Below, in pieces: positions 9,074 to 16,803 of a stretch of DNA of 64,000 nt. This DNA comes from Achromobacter xylosoxidans (GTDB lineage: Bacteria; Pseudomonadota; Gammaproteobacteria; Burkholderiales; Burkholderiaceae_B): contig NZ_MTLG01000075.1 in NCBI RefSeq assembly GCF_002192695.1, positions 403,604 through 467,603 of the forward strand, given 5' to 3'. The notes beneath the pieces were generated by a model. The model was not told the DNA's origin, ran no database searches, and saw only the letters and a list, made by a program, of their open reading frames with translations. Each line of letters starts with the position of its first letter. Within the stretch, counting starts at the first letter, position 1. The position numbers were made by a program, and so were the translations under genes.

Positions 9074-9869
9074 GGCTATTGATGAGGTCCGTGACCAGCA
9101 TGTGGCCGGGCGCGTGGGTAATGCAGAACTCCGGCCGCACGGCTGCGACCACCGACTGCGGCGTCACGCCGCAAGCCCAGAACACGGGCATTTCGCCTTC
9201 GCGTATCTCCACCGGATCACCATAGTCCGGGCGGTTGATGTCGGCAATCCCGATCAACGCGGGGTCGCCGATATGCACCGGCGCGCCGTGGACCGAGGGA
9301 AAACGCGAGGTGACCAGGATGGCGCGGATGGCGTCCGCCGCCTTCAGGGGACGCATGGATACGACCAGCGGTCCGCCGAACACGCCCGCGGCATGGGTCG
9401 GGATGCTGGTGCGGTACATGGGCACGTTGCAGCCCTGCTCGATGTGGCGCACCGGCAGGCCGTTGTCCAGCATCGCCTCTTCAAACGAGAACGAGCAGCC
9501 GATCAGGAACGACACCAGGTCGTCGCGCCAGAGGTCGCGCACGTCGGTGGGCTCGGCCACCAGCTCGCCGTTCTGCCAGACGCGGTAGCGCGGGATGTCG
9601 CTGCGGATGTCGATGTCCTGGCCCAGTTCCGGCAAGGCGGGATCGCCCGGTTCGGACATGGCGAGCAAGGGACAGGGCTTGGGATTGCGCTGGCAGAAAT
9701 GCAGGAAATCCGCGGCCAGCGCGCGCGGCAGGATGGCGAGATTGGCCTGGACATGGCCGGGCGCGAGGTTCGCGGTGGGGCCGGTAAGCTTGCCGCTGCG
9801 CGCATCCAGGCGCGCCTGGCGGGCCAACTCAACGCTAGTGCGCGCGGCAGGGTTCGTATGCATGTCCAT
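9057..9869 (-). CDS. DUF1445 (YcsI/D-glutamate cyclase-like) putative hydro-lyase
   Basis: 270-residue cytoplasmic protein of the DUF1445 family. Family blocks visible include [19 protein letters not shown] (about residues 128-146), [16 protein letters not shown] (near 170) and FWACGVTPQ (near 230), with [12 protein letters not shown] at the end. DUF1445 is the N-terminal domain of mitochondrial D-glutamate cyclase. The Bacillus homologue ycsI lies with 5-oxoproline genes. That hints at a cyclic amide or amino-acid-derived substrate, but the bacterial activity is unproven. It follows lysR (9971-10876), with the promoter/operator at 9899-9943 in the gap. Confidence 0.88.
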   Translation of the reverse strand: MDMHTNPAARTSVELARQARLDARSGKLTGPTANLAPGHVQANLAILPRALAADFLHFCQRNPKPCPLLAMSEPGDPALPELGQDIDIRSDIPRYRVWQNGELVAEPTDVRDLWRDDLVSFLIGCSFSFEEAMLDNGLPVRHIEQGCNVPMYRTSIPTHAAGVFGGPLVVSMRPLKAADAIRAILVTSRFPSVHGAPVHIGDPALIGIADINRPDYGDPVEIREGEMPVFWACGVTPQSVVAAVRPEFCITHAPGHMLVTDLINSRMAVF

Positions 9870-9898
9870 CCCTTCAATGACGATTCAAGTATGGGGAC

Positions 9899-9943
9899 AT
9901 TGCACAGGAACGGCGCACCAGCGTCCAATCACATGTTGCGATA
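9899..9943 (-). promoter_or_regulatory. LysR-type operator and promoter of the hydro-lyase gene (copy A)
   Basis: Read on the minus strand: a T-N11-A site (ATCGCAACATGTGAT, 9928-9942) overlaps a -35 candidate TTGGAC (9923-9928). An 18-bp spacer leads to the -10 candidate TGCAAT (9899-9904), 29 bp before the ATG. The same elements with identical spacing recur at 16601-16645. The upstream neighbour encodes a LysR regulator, the expected ligand of such a site. Confidence 0.7.
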
Positions 9944-9970
9944 GACCCCGATCATATTTATTTATGAGGG

Positions 9971-10876
9971 TTATGCCGGATGGCGCAGCGCCTCTTCACG
10001 CGCAATCTGCTGCGCCGCCTCGGCCACCGCGCGCGGGATCTGGCTGTCCGGACCCTGCATCCAGCAGGCGGTGTAGTGCAGCGGCGGCAAGGCCGGCGCC
10101 TTCACGTCCAGGATGCGCAATTCGCCCTGCGCCAGCTCCTTGTGCAGGATGACAGGCGCGATGACCGCGGTGCCGATGCCGTCCTGCGCCATGCGCACGA
10201 TGACGCTGAGCGCCGAACTGCCGTACATGCGCGGCGCCTCCACGCCGGCCTGCTGCAACAGCTGGCGCACGGCGCGGTGCGGGTCGGTGGTGGACGGATA
10301 AGTGATGACGGGCCATTCGGCCAGCCGCTTCAGGGGGATGGGCTGGCGCCCGACCTTGAGCTTGGGGCTCGCCACCCAGCTCAGCGGGTAGTTGCAGAGA
10401 TACAGGTTTTCGATGCGCGGCTCTTCCATCGGCCCCAGCAGGAAGGCCAGGTCGATCTGGCGCGAGGCAAGCTGCGTCTTCAGCACCGTGGTCGTATCCA
10501 CCTGGATCTCGACCATCAGCGCCGGATAGACGTCGTGCAGATACTCCATCAGGGTCGGCAGCCAGGTATGGACGATGGTTTCCGATACCCCCAGCCGCAG
10601 CATGCCGCTCATGACGCTCTTGGCGCGCGCGGCCTCCTGCATGTCGCGCCGCATCTGCAGCATGCGCTCGGCGTGCGACAGCAGCTCGCGCCCCTTGCCC
10701 GTCAGCTTGATGCCGCGCGCGTCACGGTCGAACAAGCGCACGCCCAGATCGGATTCCAGCGACGCGATGCGCTGGGAGATGGCAGGCTGGGTGGCGTTGA
10801 GCTTCTCGGCCGCGGCGCGGAAACCGCCCAGGGTGGCAACCCAGAAGAACGTTTCGATATTGCGCAGATCGATCAT
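9971..10876 (-). CDS. LysR-family transcriptional regulator (paralogue 1 of a pair)
   Basis: 301 residues with an N-terminal winged helix-turn-helix (about residues 1-60; FRAAAEKLNATQPAISQRIA is the HTH) and a C-terminal effector domain. It is strikingly similar along its whole length to the LysR at 16804-17709: same length, near-identical HTH, shared RQIDLAFL, QDGIGT and QGPDS. Downstream on the same strand lies the T-N11-A promoter at 9899-9943 and the hydro-lyase gene. It probably activates that promoter, and perhaps its twin at 16601-16645, in response to a small organic acid. Confidence 0.93.
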   Translation of the reverse strand: MIDLRNIETFFWVATLGGFRAAAEKLNATQPAISQRIASLESDLGVRLFDRDARGIKLTGKGRELLSHAERMLQMRRDMQEAARAKSVMSGMLRLGVSETIVHTWLPTLMEYLHDVYPALMVEIQVDTTTVLKTQLASRQIDLAFLLGPMEEPRIENLYLCNYPLSWVASPKLKVGRQPIPLKRLAEWPVITYPSTTDPHRAVRQLLQQAGVEAPRMYGSSALSVIVRMAQDGIGTAVIAPVILHKELAQGELRILDVKAPALPPLHYTACWMQGPDSQIPRAVAEAAQQIAREEALRHPA

Positions 10877-10914
10877 GGCGGCAAAGTCCGGCTATGCAGC
10901 CGCCATCTTAGCGT

Positions 10915-10947
10915 CCGGGACGGGCGGGCGGCTGCCGTCCGTCCCGG
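10915..10947 (-). terminator. Hairpin after the amidase gene
   Basis: CCGGGACGG (10915-10923) and CCGTCCCGG (10939-10947) form a 9-bp GC stem with further pairing in the loop. It lies 8 bp after the amidase stop. There is no T tract. It suggests the downstream lysR is not simply the last gene of the TRAP-amidase transcript. Confidence 0.45.
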
Positions 10948-10954
10948 CAGCGCA

Positions 10955-12310
10955 TCACTGCCCGGCGTAGAGCGCTTCCAACGCCAGGCCGATGCCCAGG
11001 ATGCGGCGGTCCGCGCCGTTGCTGCCCGCGATCATCAGCCCCACCGGCGCCGTGCCGGCGGCATGGCAAGGCAGCGACAGCGCGCAGCCATCCAGGAAAT
11101 TGATCAGCGTCGGGTTGCGCAGGATCAAGCCGTTGGCGGCGTAATAGGCCTCGTCCGAAGCCTGCAGGTCGGCCACCGCCGGCGCCACGATCGGCGTGGT
11201 CGGCATGATCAGGGCGTCGTAGCCCGCGATGCGGCGGTCCACCGCCGCCACCCAGGCTTCGCGCGCGTCCAGCAGGTCCAGGTAGTCGGCCGCGCTCATG
11301 TCCTTGCCGCGCATGATGCGCGACACCACGCGCGGGTCGTAGCGCTTGCCCGCGCGGGCGATCAGGTCGCGGTGCCAGGCCCAGGCCTCGGCGGCAGTGA
11401 AGCCTCCCTTGGCGTTGATGGCGGCCAGTTCGGCGAATTCCGGAATCGCGATCTCTTCGACCAGCGCGCCGGCGGCCTTCAGGCGGCTGACGGCAGCCGC
11501 GAAGCTGTCGGCGACATGTTTTTCCATGGCGTCCAGCGCCAGGGTGGTCGGGATGGCCAGGCGCAGGCCGCGCAGCACGGCCGCTTCGGGCACGGGGCCG
11601 CCGTCGCCGGACAGGATGGCGTCCAATTCGGCGCAGCAGCGCACGCTGGCGGCTATCGGGCCGATGGAATCCAGGTTGGCCGACAGCGGCAGCACGCCTT
11701 CCATGGAGACGCGCCAGGCGCTGGGCTTGAAGCCGGTCAGGCCGCAAAGCGCCGCCGGAATGCGCACGGAGCCGCCGGTGTCCGAACCAATGGCCGCGGC
11801 CGACATGCCATCGGCAACCGAGACGGCCGCGCCCGAGGACGAGCCGCCCGGGATGCGTCCGGTGGCGCGGTCGTAGGGATTCAGCGGCGTGCCGTAATGG
11901 GGATTGATGCCCAGGCCCGAATAAGCGAATTCGGTCATGTTGGTGCGGCCGATGATGACCGCGCCTGCGGCGATCAGGCGGCGCACGACTTCGGCGTCGG
12001 CGTCGGCCGCCGGTTCGCCTTCACGTGCCACCGAGCCCGCCATCGTGGTTTCGCCTTCGACGTCGAAGAGATCCTTGATGCTGATGGGCAAGCCCTCGAT
12101 CGCGGAGCGGACGATGCCGGCGGCGCGCAGCGTGTCGGAAGCTTGCGCCTGCGCCAGCGCGGAGTCGGCATACAGGCGAGTGAACGCGCGGGCGCCTTCG
12201 CCCGCTTCGTCCTGCGCGCGGGCGAGCGCCGCCTGCGTCAGTTGCACGGAGGTGCTGCGGCCCTCTTGCAGGGCCAGGGTCAGATCATTCAAAGTCGGAA
12301 CCATAGTCAT
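10955..12310 (-). CDS. Amidase, amidase-signature family
   Basis: 451-residue hydrolase of the amidase-signature superfamily, which cleaves a C-N amide bond by a Ser-cisSer-Lys triad. Lys79 sits in PISIKDLFD, the cis-Ser in GGSSSGAA (residues 156-162) and the nucleophile Ser181 in SDTGGSVR. It lacks the GatA context (no gatB/gatC) and has no signal peptide, so a catabolic role is likely. It follows the DUF2848 gene and the TRAP transporter, suggesting hydrolysis of an imported amide or ureido acid. ATG at 12304 (residue 3), with AGGA upstream, is an alternative start. The exact substrate is not deducible. Confidence 0.92.
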   Translation of the reverse strand: MTMVPTLNDLTLALQEGRSTSVQLTQAALARAQDEAGEGARAFTRLYADSALAQAQASDTLRAAGIVRSAIEGLPISIKDLFDVEGETTMAGSVAREGEPAADADAEVVRRLIAAGAVIIGRTNMTEFAYSGLGINPHYGTPLNPYDRATGRIPGGSSSGAAVSVADGMSAAAIGSDTGGSVRIPAALCGLTGFKPSAWRVSMEGVLPLSANLDSIGPIAASVRCCAELDAILSGDGGPVPEAAVLRGLRLAIPTTLALDAMEKHVADSFAAAVSRLKAAGALVEEIAIPEFAELAAINAKGGFTAAEAWAWHRDLIARAGKRYDPRVVSRIMRGKDMSAADYLDLLDAREAWVAAVDRRIAGYDALIMPTTPIVAPAVADLQASDEAYYAANGLILRNPTLINFLDGCALSLPCHAAGTAPVGLMIAGSNGADRRILGIGLALEALYAGQ

Positions 12311-12342
12311 CCTAGTGCCGTCTTGCGGCTTGGGTGCAAACG

Positions 12343-12362
12343 GGCGCGCCCGCGGGCGCGCC
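12343..12362. repeat. 20-bp perfect palindrome in the DUF2848-amidase gap
   Basis: Arms GGCGCGCCCG and CGGGCGCGCC abut with no spacer. It sits in the 77-bp gap between two co-directional genes. It could form a hairpin that tunes downstream amidase expression, or be a protein site; the absence of a T run argues against a simple terminator. Confidence 0.5.
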
Positions 12363-12387
12363 TGGCGATCAGCGCCTGGGGCCCGAA

Positions 12388-13071
12388 TCAGGCCACCACG
12401 GGGAGCGTCTCGACATGATAGCGGTGGCGCAGGCTGCGCTGACGCCGCGGATCGTGCAACTCCATGGTGAAGTCGGCCGCGGCGCGGATGCCGCCGATCG
12501 CGCCTACCGTGCCGCAGGTCATGCCCGCGCCGGCCGGCAGCACCGTGGCGCCGCCGGTATAGCCTGCGATCAGGTCCTGCGGCGTGCGCAGCGACGCCAG
12601 CGGGCCTTCCTGGTACAGCACTTCGACGCCGTTCTCGACGATGTAGGAACGGATGATCAACTCGTCCCAGTAGTCGGCCACGTCGGCCAGGCGCCAGGCG
12701 CTGGTCGCCACGGGCTTGACGCAGACCTGCTTGGACATGGCCACGCTGTAGGTCTCCAGCTTGCGGTCGGTGTGATCGGAGGCGATGCTGACGTACATTT
12801 CGCCGTCCACGGAGAACACGAAGGTCTCGACTTCGCCCGAGGAATCCTCGCCCAGGGCCTGCACGGTTTCCTTCTGGGTCAGCTGGTTGTCGGCGATGCG
12901 GTAGTACAGCGGCACGCTGCTGGGGCGCGGCACGCCGATGGCGGCCAGCTCTTCGATGTGGTGCTCGATCGCGGCAATGTCGCGTCCGGCCCAGCCGGCG
13001 ACGATCAGGGTGTCGAGCTCCACTTCCACCTGGCGGGGTTGCGAGTCTTCGATCTGGAATACGGCTTTCAT
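12388..13071 (-). CDS. DUF2848 family protein
   Basis: 227-residue cytoplasmic protein recognised as DUF2848. Visible conserved stretches are VAGWAGRD (about residues 24-31), VPLYYRI near 54, ASDHTDR near 97 and CVKPVATSAWRLADV near 117, with GMTCGTVGAIGG near 185. The function of the family is not established; it tends to sit with transporters and catabolic hydrolases. Here it lies between the TRAP permease and the amidase on one strand, with gaps of 73 and 77 bp, so it is probably co-transcribed. The HTDR and CVKP segments look like candidate catalytic or metal residues (inference). Confidence 0.85.
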   Translation of the reverse strand: MKAVFQIEDSQPRQVEVELDTLIVAGWAGRDIAAIEHHIEELAAIGVPRPSSVPLYYRIADNQLTQKETVQALGEDSSGEVETFVFSVDGEMYVSIASDHTDRKLETYSVAMSKQVCVKPVATSAWRLADVADYWDELIIRSYIVENGVEVLYQEGPLASLRTPQDLIAGYTGGATVLPAGAGMTCGTVGAIGGIRAAADFTMELHDPRRQRSLRHRYHVETLPVVA

Positions 13072-13144
13072 GTCTGTCCTGCTGAAAATAAGGGGATGAA
13101 GGACGCGGCGGCTCGCCGCGCCCCGGAATGTCTATGGGTTGAGG

Positions 13145-14428
13145 TCAGCCGAACACGCGCGGCAGCCACAGCGCCACGTCCGGCCAGAAGGCCAACAGCG
13201 CCAGCATCACGAACATGGCCGCCACGAACGGCAGGCTGCCGACGATGACCGCGCTCATCGAGCCGCTCTTGCGCAGGCTCTGCACCACGAACAGGTTCAG
13301 GCCCACGGGCGGCGTAATCAGCGCGGCTTCGACCAGGATGATGATGACGATGCCCAGCCAGATGGGGTCGAAACCCAGGCCGATCATGATGGGCGCCACG
13401 ATGGGGATGGTCGTGATCATCATGGACAGCGTTTCCATGAAGCAGCCCAGCACCAGGTAGAAGATCACCACGATCAGCAGCATCCAGCCGGGCGACAGGC
13501 CCAGGCCCGTGATCGACTTGGTCAGCGCGTCCGTCAAACCGGTAGCGGACATGACGAAGTTCAGGAAGCTGGCCGCCACCACGATCAGCATGATCATGGC
13601 CGTGGACCGCATGGTGCCTTCCATGACTTCGCGCAGCATCGACCAAGACAGGCGGCGGAACCAGGCCGCCAGGATGAACGCGCCCAGCACGCCCAGCGCA
13701 GCGGCCTCGGTCGGCGTGGCCAGGCCGGCATAGATGGAACCCACCACCAGGAAGAAGATCCCCATGGGCGGCGCCAGATGCACCAGGCTGGCGATACGCT
13801 GGCCCCAGGTAGCCTGGATCTTCTTGCCGCCCCAGGACGGCTTGGCGACGCAGGCGATGACCACCGTCAACATGAACAGCGCGGCCATCGCGAATCCCGG
13901 GATGATGCCGGCCAGGTACAGCTTGGGCACCGAGGAGTTCGTCAGCACGCCGTAGATGACCAGGTTGATCGAAGGCGGGATCAGGATGCCCAGCGTGCCG
14001 CCGGCGGCCAGGCTGCCCAGGAACAACGGCTCGTTGTAGCCGTACTTGCGGATCTGCGGAATGGCCACGGTGCCCACCGTCGCGGCGGTCGCCACGCTGG
14101 AGCCCGAGGTGGCCGAGAACAGCGTCGAGGCGCCGATGTTGGCGTGCATCAGCCCGCCCGGCAGCCACGACAGCCACAGGCTCATCGCGCCGTACATGCG
14201 TTCGGCGAACCCTGCGCGCAGCAGCACCTCGCCTAGCATGATGAACAGCGGAATCGCCACCAGCAGGAATTCGTTGTTGGTGCTCCACGAGACTTCACCG
14301 ATGGCGCGCGTCAGCGGCAGCATGGAGAACAGCGGATCCAGGATCAGGCCCAGCACGCCCAGCGCCGCGCCCACCGGGATCGACAGGCCGATCAGCACCA
14401 GAAGCAGTATCAATGCGGTGGAAATCAT
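13145..14428 (-). CDS. dctM: TRAP transporter large permease, DctM family (second system)
   Basis: 427-residue large TRAP subunit with about 12 hydrophobic segments. DctM signatures: SGSSVATAATVGTVAIP near residue 105, LGILIPPSINLVIYG near 140, PTEAAALGVLGAF near 240 and ITPPVGLNLFVV near 370. The start is ATG at 14428, overlapping the dctQ stop by 4 bp (ATGA); the reading frame is open farther upstream but that part overlaps dctQ and is not TRAP-like. Downstream lie DUF2848 and the amidase. Confidence 0.95.
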   Translation of the reverse strand: MISTALILLLVLIGLSIPVGAALGVLGLILDPLFSMLPLTRAIGEVSWSTNNEFLLVAIPLFIMLGEVLLRAGFAERMYGAMSLWLSWLPGGLMHANIGASTLFSATSGSSVATAATVGTVAIPQIRKYGYNEPLFLGSLAAGGTLGILIPPSINLVIYGVLTNSSVPKLYLAGIIPGFAMAALFMLTVVIACVAKPSWGGKKIQATWGQRIASLVHLAPPMGIFFLVVGSIYAGLATPTEAAALGVLGAFILAAWFRRLSWSMLREVMEGTMRSTAMIMLIVVAASFLNFVMSATGLTDALTKSITGLGLSPGWMLLIVVIFYLVLGCFMETLSMMITTIPIVAPIMIGLGFDPIWLGIVIIILVEAALITPPVGLNLFVVQSLRKSGSMSAVIVGSLPFVAAMFVMLALLAFWPDVALWLPRVFG

Positions 14429-15045
14429 GCGGCCTCTCCCTTCACCATGCGCTCGCCAGCGGCGGCTTCTTCGTCGGCTTCTTCCTGCGCCGAACGCACG
14501 CCGCAAATGCTCTTGACCAGTTCGATATCGCCCGTGACCAGCGCGGCGGAGGCGCGCGCCAGCATCAGCGCAACGGTGATGCACATCCAGCCCAGGCCGA
14601 GCAGCCACAGGCCCTGCGGAATCCACAAGGGCGTGGCCAGCGGCGTGTTGGCGGCGGATTTCTGCGCCCAGGAGGTCTGCACCACCTCGGAGGCGTAATA
14701 AGTCAGGTAGACCATGAAGACCGCCAGGGCCACCATGGAGATCCAGTCCAGCACGGCCGCGATGCGCACCGGCATGTACTGGTAGACCACGTCCACGCGC
14801 ACGTTGGCGCGTTGCAGCGTGGCGAACGCCAGCGCCCAGGACGTGCTGATGGCGAAGGCGTAGCTGGACAGCTCGTCCGCGCCGCCAGTCGTGAAGCCCA
14901 GGAACTTGCGGGCCAGCACGTCAAACGAGATCAGCAGCACGCTGGCCACCGTCAGCGCCCCGCCGGCCCAGACAGCCACCCGCGAGAAGCTCTCGGCCCG
15001 CCGCAATAGCCCGCCCAGCAGGCGAAAGTGTTCAGTTTGAGTCAT
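14425..15045 (-). CDS. dctQ: TRAP transporter small permease, DctQ family (second system)
   Basis: 206-residue small permease. The ATG at 15045 gives an N-terminus MTQTEHFRLLGG, preceded by AAAGG; four hydrophobic segments follow. It is a little longer than average (about 160-190) because of the C-terminal charged tail (EEADEEAAAGE), which may be cytoplasmic. It ends with ATGA overlap into dctM. The 290-bp gap to dctP upstream is unusually long for a TRAP operon and contains a tandem repeat. Confidence 0.92.
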   Translation of the reverse strand: MTQTEHFRLLGGLLRRAESFSRVAVWAGGALTVASVLLISFDVLARKFLGFTTGGADELSSYAFAISTSWALAFATLQRANVRVDVVYQYMPVRIAAVLDWISMVALAVFMVYLTYYASEVVQTSWAQKSAANTPLATPLWIPQGLWLLGLGWMCITVALMLARASAALVTGDIELVKSICGVRSAQEEADEEAAAGERMVKGEAA

Positions 15046-15103
15046 GAGTAAAACCTTTGCAGGGCCAGGCAAGCATTGCCCTCCCAGCTATGTAACGAAC
15101 GAT

Positions 15104-15297
15104 CCCATAGGGATGCCACGAAGCGAGCTCTGCCGATCTGCGGCAACTCCCCCCATCGGGATGCCTCGAAGCCAGCTCTGCCTATCTGCGGCAGCTCCCC
15201 CCATCGGGATGCCACGAAGCCAGCTCTGCCGATCTGCAGCGCCCCTCCCCCGATCAGGATGCCGCGGAGCCGGGCTCCGCCGGTCCGCAGGCATGCC
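15104..15297. repeat. 48-bp tandem repeat between dctP and dctQ, about four copies
   Basis: Copies begin at 15104, 15152 and 15200 (period exactly 48), each opening CCCAT(A/C)GGGATGCC and continuing through GAAGC(G/C)AGCTCTGCC. Copies 1 and 2 differ at 5 of 48 positions. A fourth, degenerate copy starts near 15250. A GC hairpin tail follows at 15296-15334 (CCCCCC TG GGGGGG, then GCGCGCAGCGC and a G run). There are no unique spacers, so it is not a CRISPR. As 48 is divisible by three, the frame stays open (repeating IGMPRSQLC on the plus strand), but no start signal or homology supports coding. Confidence 0.85.
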
Positions 15298-15335
15298 CCC
15301 CTGGGGGGGAAGCGCGCAGCGCTTCGGGGGGGAAA

Positions 15336-16382
15336 CTACTTCTTCGCCACCACGCCCAGCGTCTTGCCGATCGTGGCGTTGAAGTCCTTCACGCACTGCG
15401 CCGAGCAGCGCGCGGCCCACTTCGGCAGCACGGCTTCTTCGGTGACCTTCTTCAGCAACGCGCGGTCCGCGTCCGAGGGCTGGACCAGGACCATCTTGCC
15501 CTTGACCGGGAACGGGCAAGCGGCGGCGCCCGTGTTGCAGTCATAGCCTTCCTGGGTCTGGCGCGCGGCGGCGTCCCAGATGTTGTCGACCAGCGTCTTC
15601 ACATTGGTCTGCAGGAAGGTGCGCACGTTGGGATCGAGCTTGTCCCAGGCCTTCTGGTTCACGGCGTGGATCTGCTGGTTCCAGTTGATCGGCAGCGCGA
15701 CCAGGTGGGTCGACACTTCGTACCACTTGGCCGAATAGCCGGACAGCGAACCCGTGATGGCGCAATCCACCACCTTGTTCTGCAGCGCCGGCACCACTTC
15801 GCCGAAGGCCATGGTCACGCTGGAGCCGCCCAGCGCTTCGACGAACTCGGCGGTGGTGCGGCTGCTGGTGCGCACTTTCTTGCCCTTGATGTCGGCCAGG
15901 CTCTTGATTTCGGCGTTGCAGAACAGCACTTGCGCGGGATAGGTGGAGATGCCCAGCAGCTTGACGTTGCTGCCTTCGCCATACAGCTTGGCATAGACCG
16001 GTTCGAACGCGTCCGTGACCGCGCGCGCGGTCTTGACGTCCGGCGCCAGGCCGGCCAGGTCGATTGCTTCGTTGATGGGGTTGTCGCTGGCGAAGTACGC
16101 CAGCGTTGCGGTGCCGAATTCGACCACGCCTTGCGACATCAGGCGCAGCAGTTCGGGACCCTTCAAGCCCATTTCGTTGAAGCCCTTGATGTCGGCCGTG
16201 ACCTGCCCCTTGGACAGCTCGGGGATGGTCTTGGTCCAGAACGGCTTTTCGTAATCGTTGTAGGCGGTCAGGTTGCTCAGGCCGCCCACGACCTTCAACT
16301 GGGTCTTGGGGAGGTCCTGGGCCTGGACGGCGCCGGCCAACAGGCTGGCGGCGACGGCGGCGAAAACAAGCGACTTCTTCAT
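15336..16382 (-). CDS. dctP: TRAP transporter solute-binding protein, DctP family (second system)
   Basis: 348-residue periplasmic receptor. The signal peptide MKKSLVFAAVAASLLAGAVQA ends at the AQ junction near 22. KGKKVRTSSRTTAEFVEALG (residues 163-182) contains the conserved ligand arginine. Four cysteines near the C-terminus (YDCNTGAAACPF, ARCSAQC) are unusual for DctP and may form two periplasmic disulphides. ATG at 16382 follows AGGAG at 7-8 bp and is preferred over a TTG two codons upstream. First gene of the second TRAP operon; the promoter is likely at 16601-16645. Confidence 0.92.
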   Translation of the reverse strand: MKKSLVFAAVAASLLAGAVQAQDLPKTQLKVVGGLSNLTAYNDYEKPFWTKTIPELSKGQVTADIKGFNEMGLKGPELLRLMSQGVVEFGTATLAYFASDNPINEAIDLAGLAPDVKTARAVTDAFEPVYAKLYGEGSNVKLLGISTYPAQVLFCNAEIKSLADIKGKKVRTSSRTTAEFVEALGGSSVTMAFGEVVPALQNKVVDCAITGSLSGYSAKWYEVSTHLVALPINWNQQIHAVNQKAWDKLDPNVRTFLQTNVKTLVDNIWDAAARQTQEGYDCNTGAAACPFPVKGKMVLVQPSDADRALLKKVTEEAVLPKWAARCSAQCVKDFNATIGKTLGVVAKK

Positions 16383-16471
16383 GGACAAAACTCCTAGCTG
16401 GCGGGATGGTATGCCGCGCGCCGGATCCCGTTATCCTGGCGGCGCGCGGTGGCAATCGGAGAGTCTGGGGA

Positions 16472-16552
16472 TCAGCCGCGCAGCGGCGCGCACGGCGCCT
16501 GCGCGGCATGGCTGGCCGCCCGGGTCTGGAAATGGGACCTGCGCTGGTTCAT
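16472..16552 (-). CDS. Possible 26-codon leader ORF upstream of dctP
   Basis: A short minus-strand frame begins ATG AAC CAG CGC and ends TGA at 16472-16474. It is preceded by GGGGGAAAGC, a passable ribosome site. It lies wholly inside the roughly 210-nt leader between the promoter at 16601-16645 and dctP. The peptide is Ala/Arg-rich with no recognisable motif. In GC-rich DNA such frames arise easily, so it is a candidate only. Confidence 0.2.
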   Translation of the reverse strand: MNQRRSHFQTRAASHAAQAPCAPLRG

Positions 16553-16600
16553 GCTTTCCCCCGCTCTGTGCATCCAGGCGATCGTTATTGATGTGGCGCC

Positions 16601-16645
16601 ATTGCAGCGTCAGGGGCGCGGAGCGTCCAATCGTATGTTGCGATA
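16601..16645 (-). promoter_or_regulatory. LysR-type operator and promoter of the second TRAP operon (copy B)
   Basis: Minus-strand reading: palindromic T-N11-A site ATCGCAACATACGAT (16630-16644, arms ATCG/CGAT), overlapping -35 TTGGAC (16625-16630), 18-bp spacer, -10 TGCAAT (16601-16606). Every element and spacing matches 9899-9943; the 23-bp operator block differs at only two adjacent bases. It is downstream of and co-directional with the LysR gene at 16804-17709. Confidence 0.72.
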
Positions 16646-16803
16646 CGGGGGTATAAATTTTTCTTTGGTCTCGCCCGCCGCGGGCCCCGCGTTTCGCGCA
16701 AACGACGCAGCGGCGCGGCTCAGCGGGCAGCCAGGCGCGCCGGGCCGCGGCCGCGCCTGACAGCTGTCCGTGCCTGCCGCAAGGCTCGATCTGGGGTAAA
16801 CAC

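Larger units (their letters stand above)
16383..16803. other. 421-bp gap between LysR paralogue 2 and dctP
   Basis: It contains the promoter/operator at 16601-16645 and a roughly 210-nt GC-rich leader with a possible short frame at 16472-16552. An AT-rich patch (TATAAATTTTTC, 16652-16663) flanks the operator on its upstream side. I see no gene of convincing length and no terminator after the LysR stop at 16804. Confidence 0.6.

Noticed and set aside
9980..12418. A plus-strand frame of about 810 codons opposite the LysR and amidase genes
   Set aside because: Antisense shadow with biased composition; both opposite genes carry complete family motifs.
15104..15297. The tandem repeat as a CRISPR array
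   Set aside because: Repeats are directly adjacent without unique spacers, and no cas genes are present.
15044..15382. A possible 112-residue protein made of the 16-residue repeat IGMPRSQLC..
   Set aside because: All repeat-spanning frames are open, there is no ribosome site or homology, and the DNA repeat explains the pattern.
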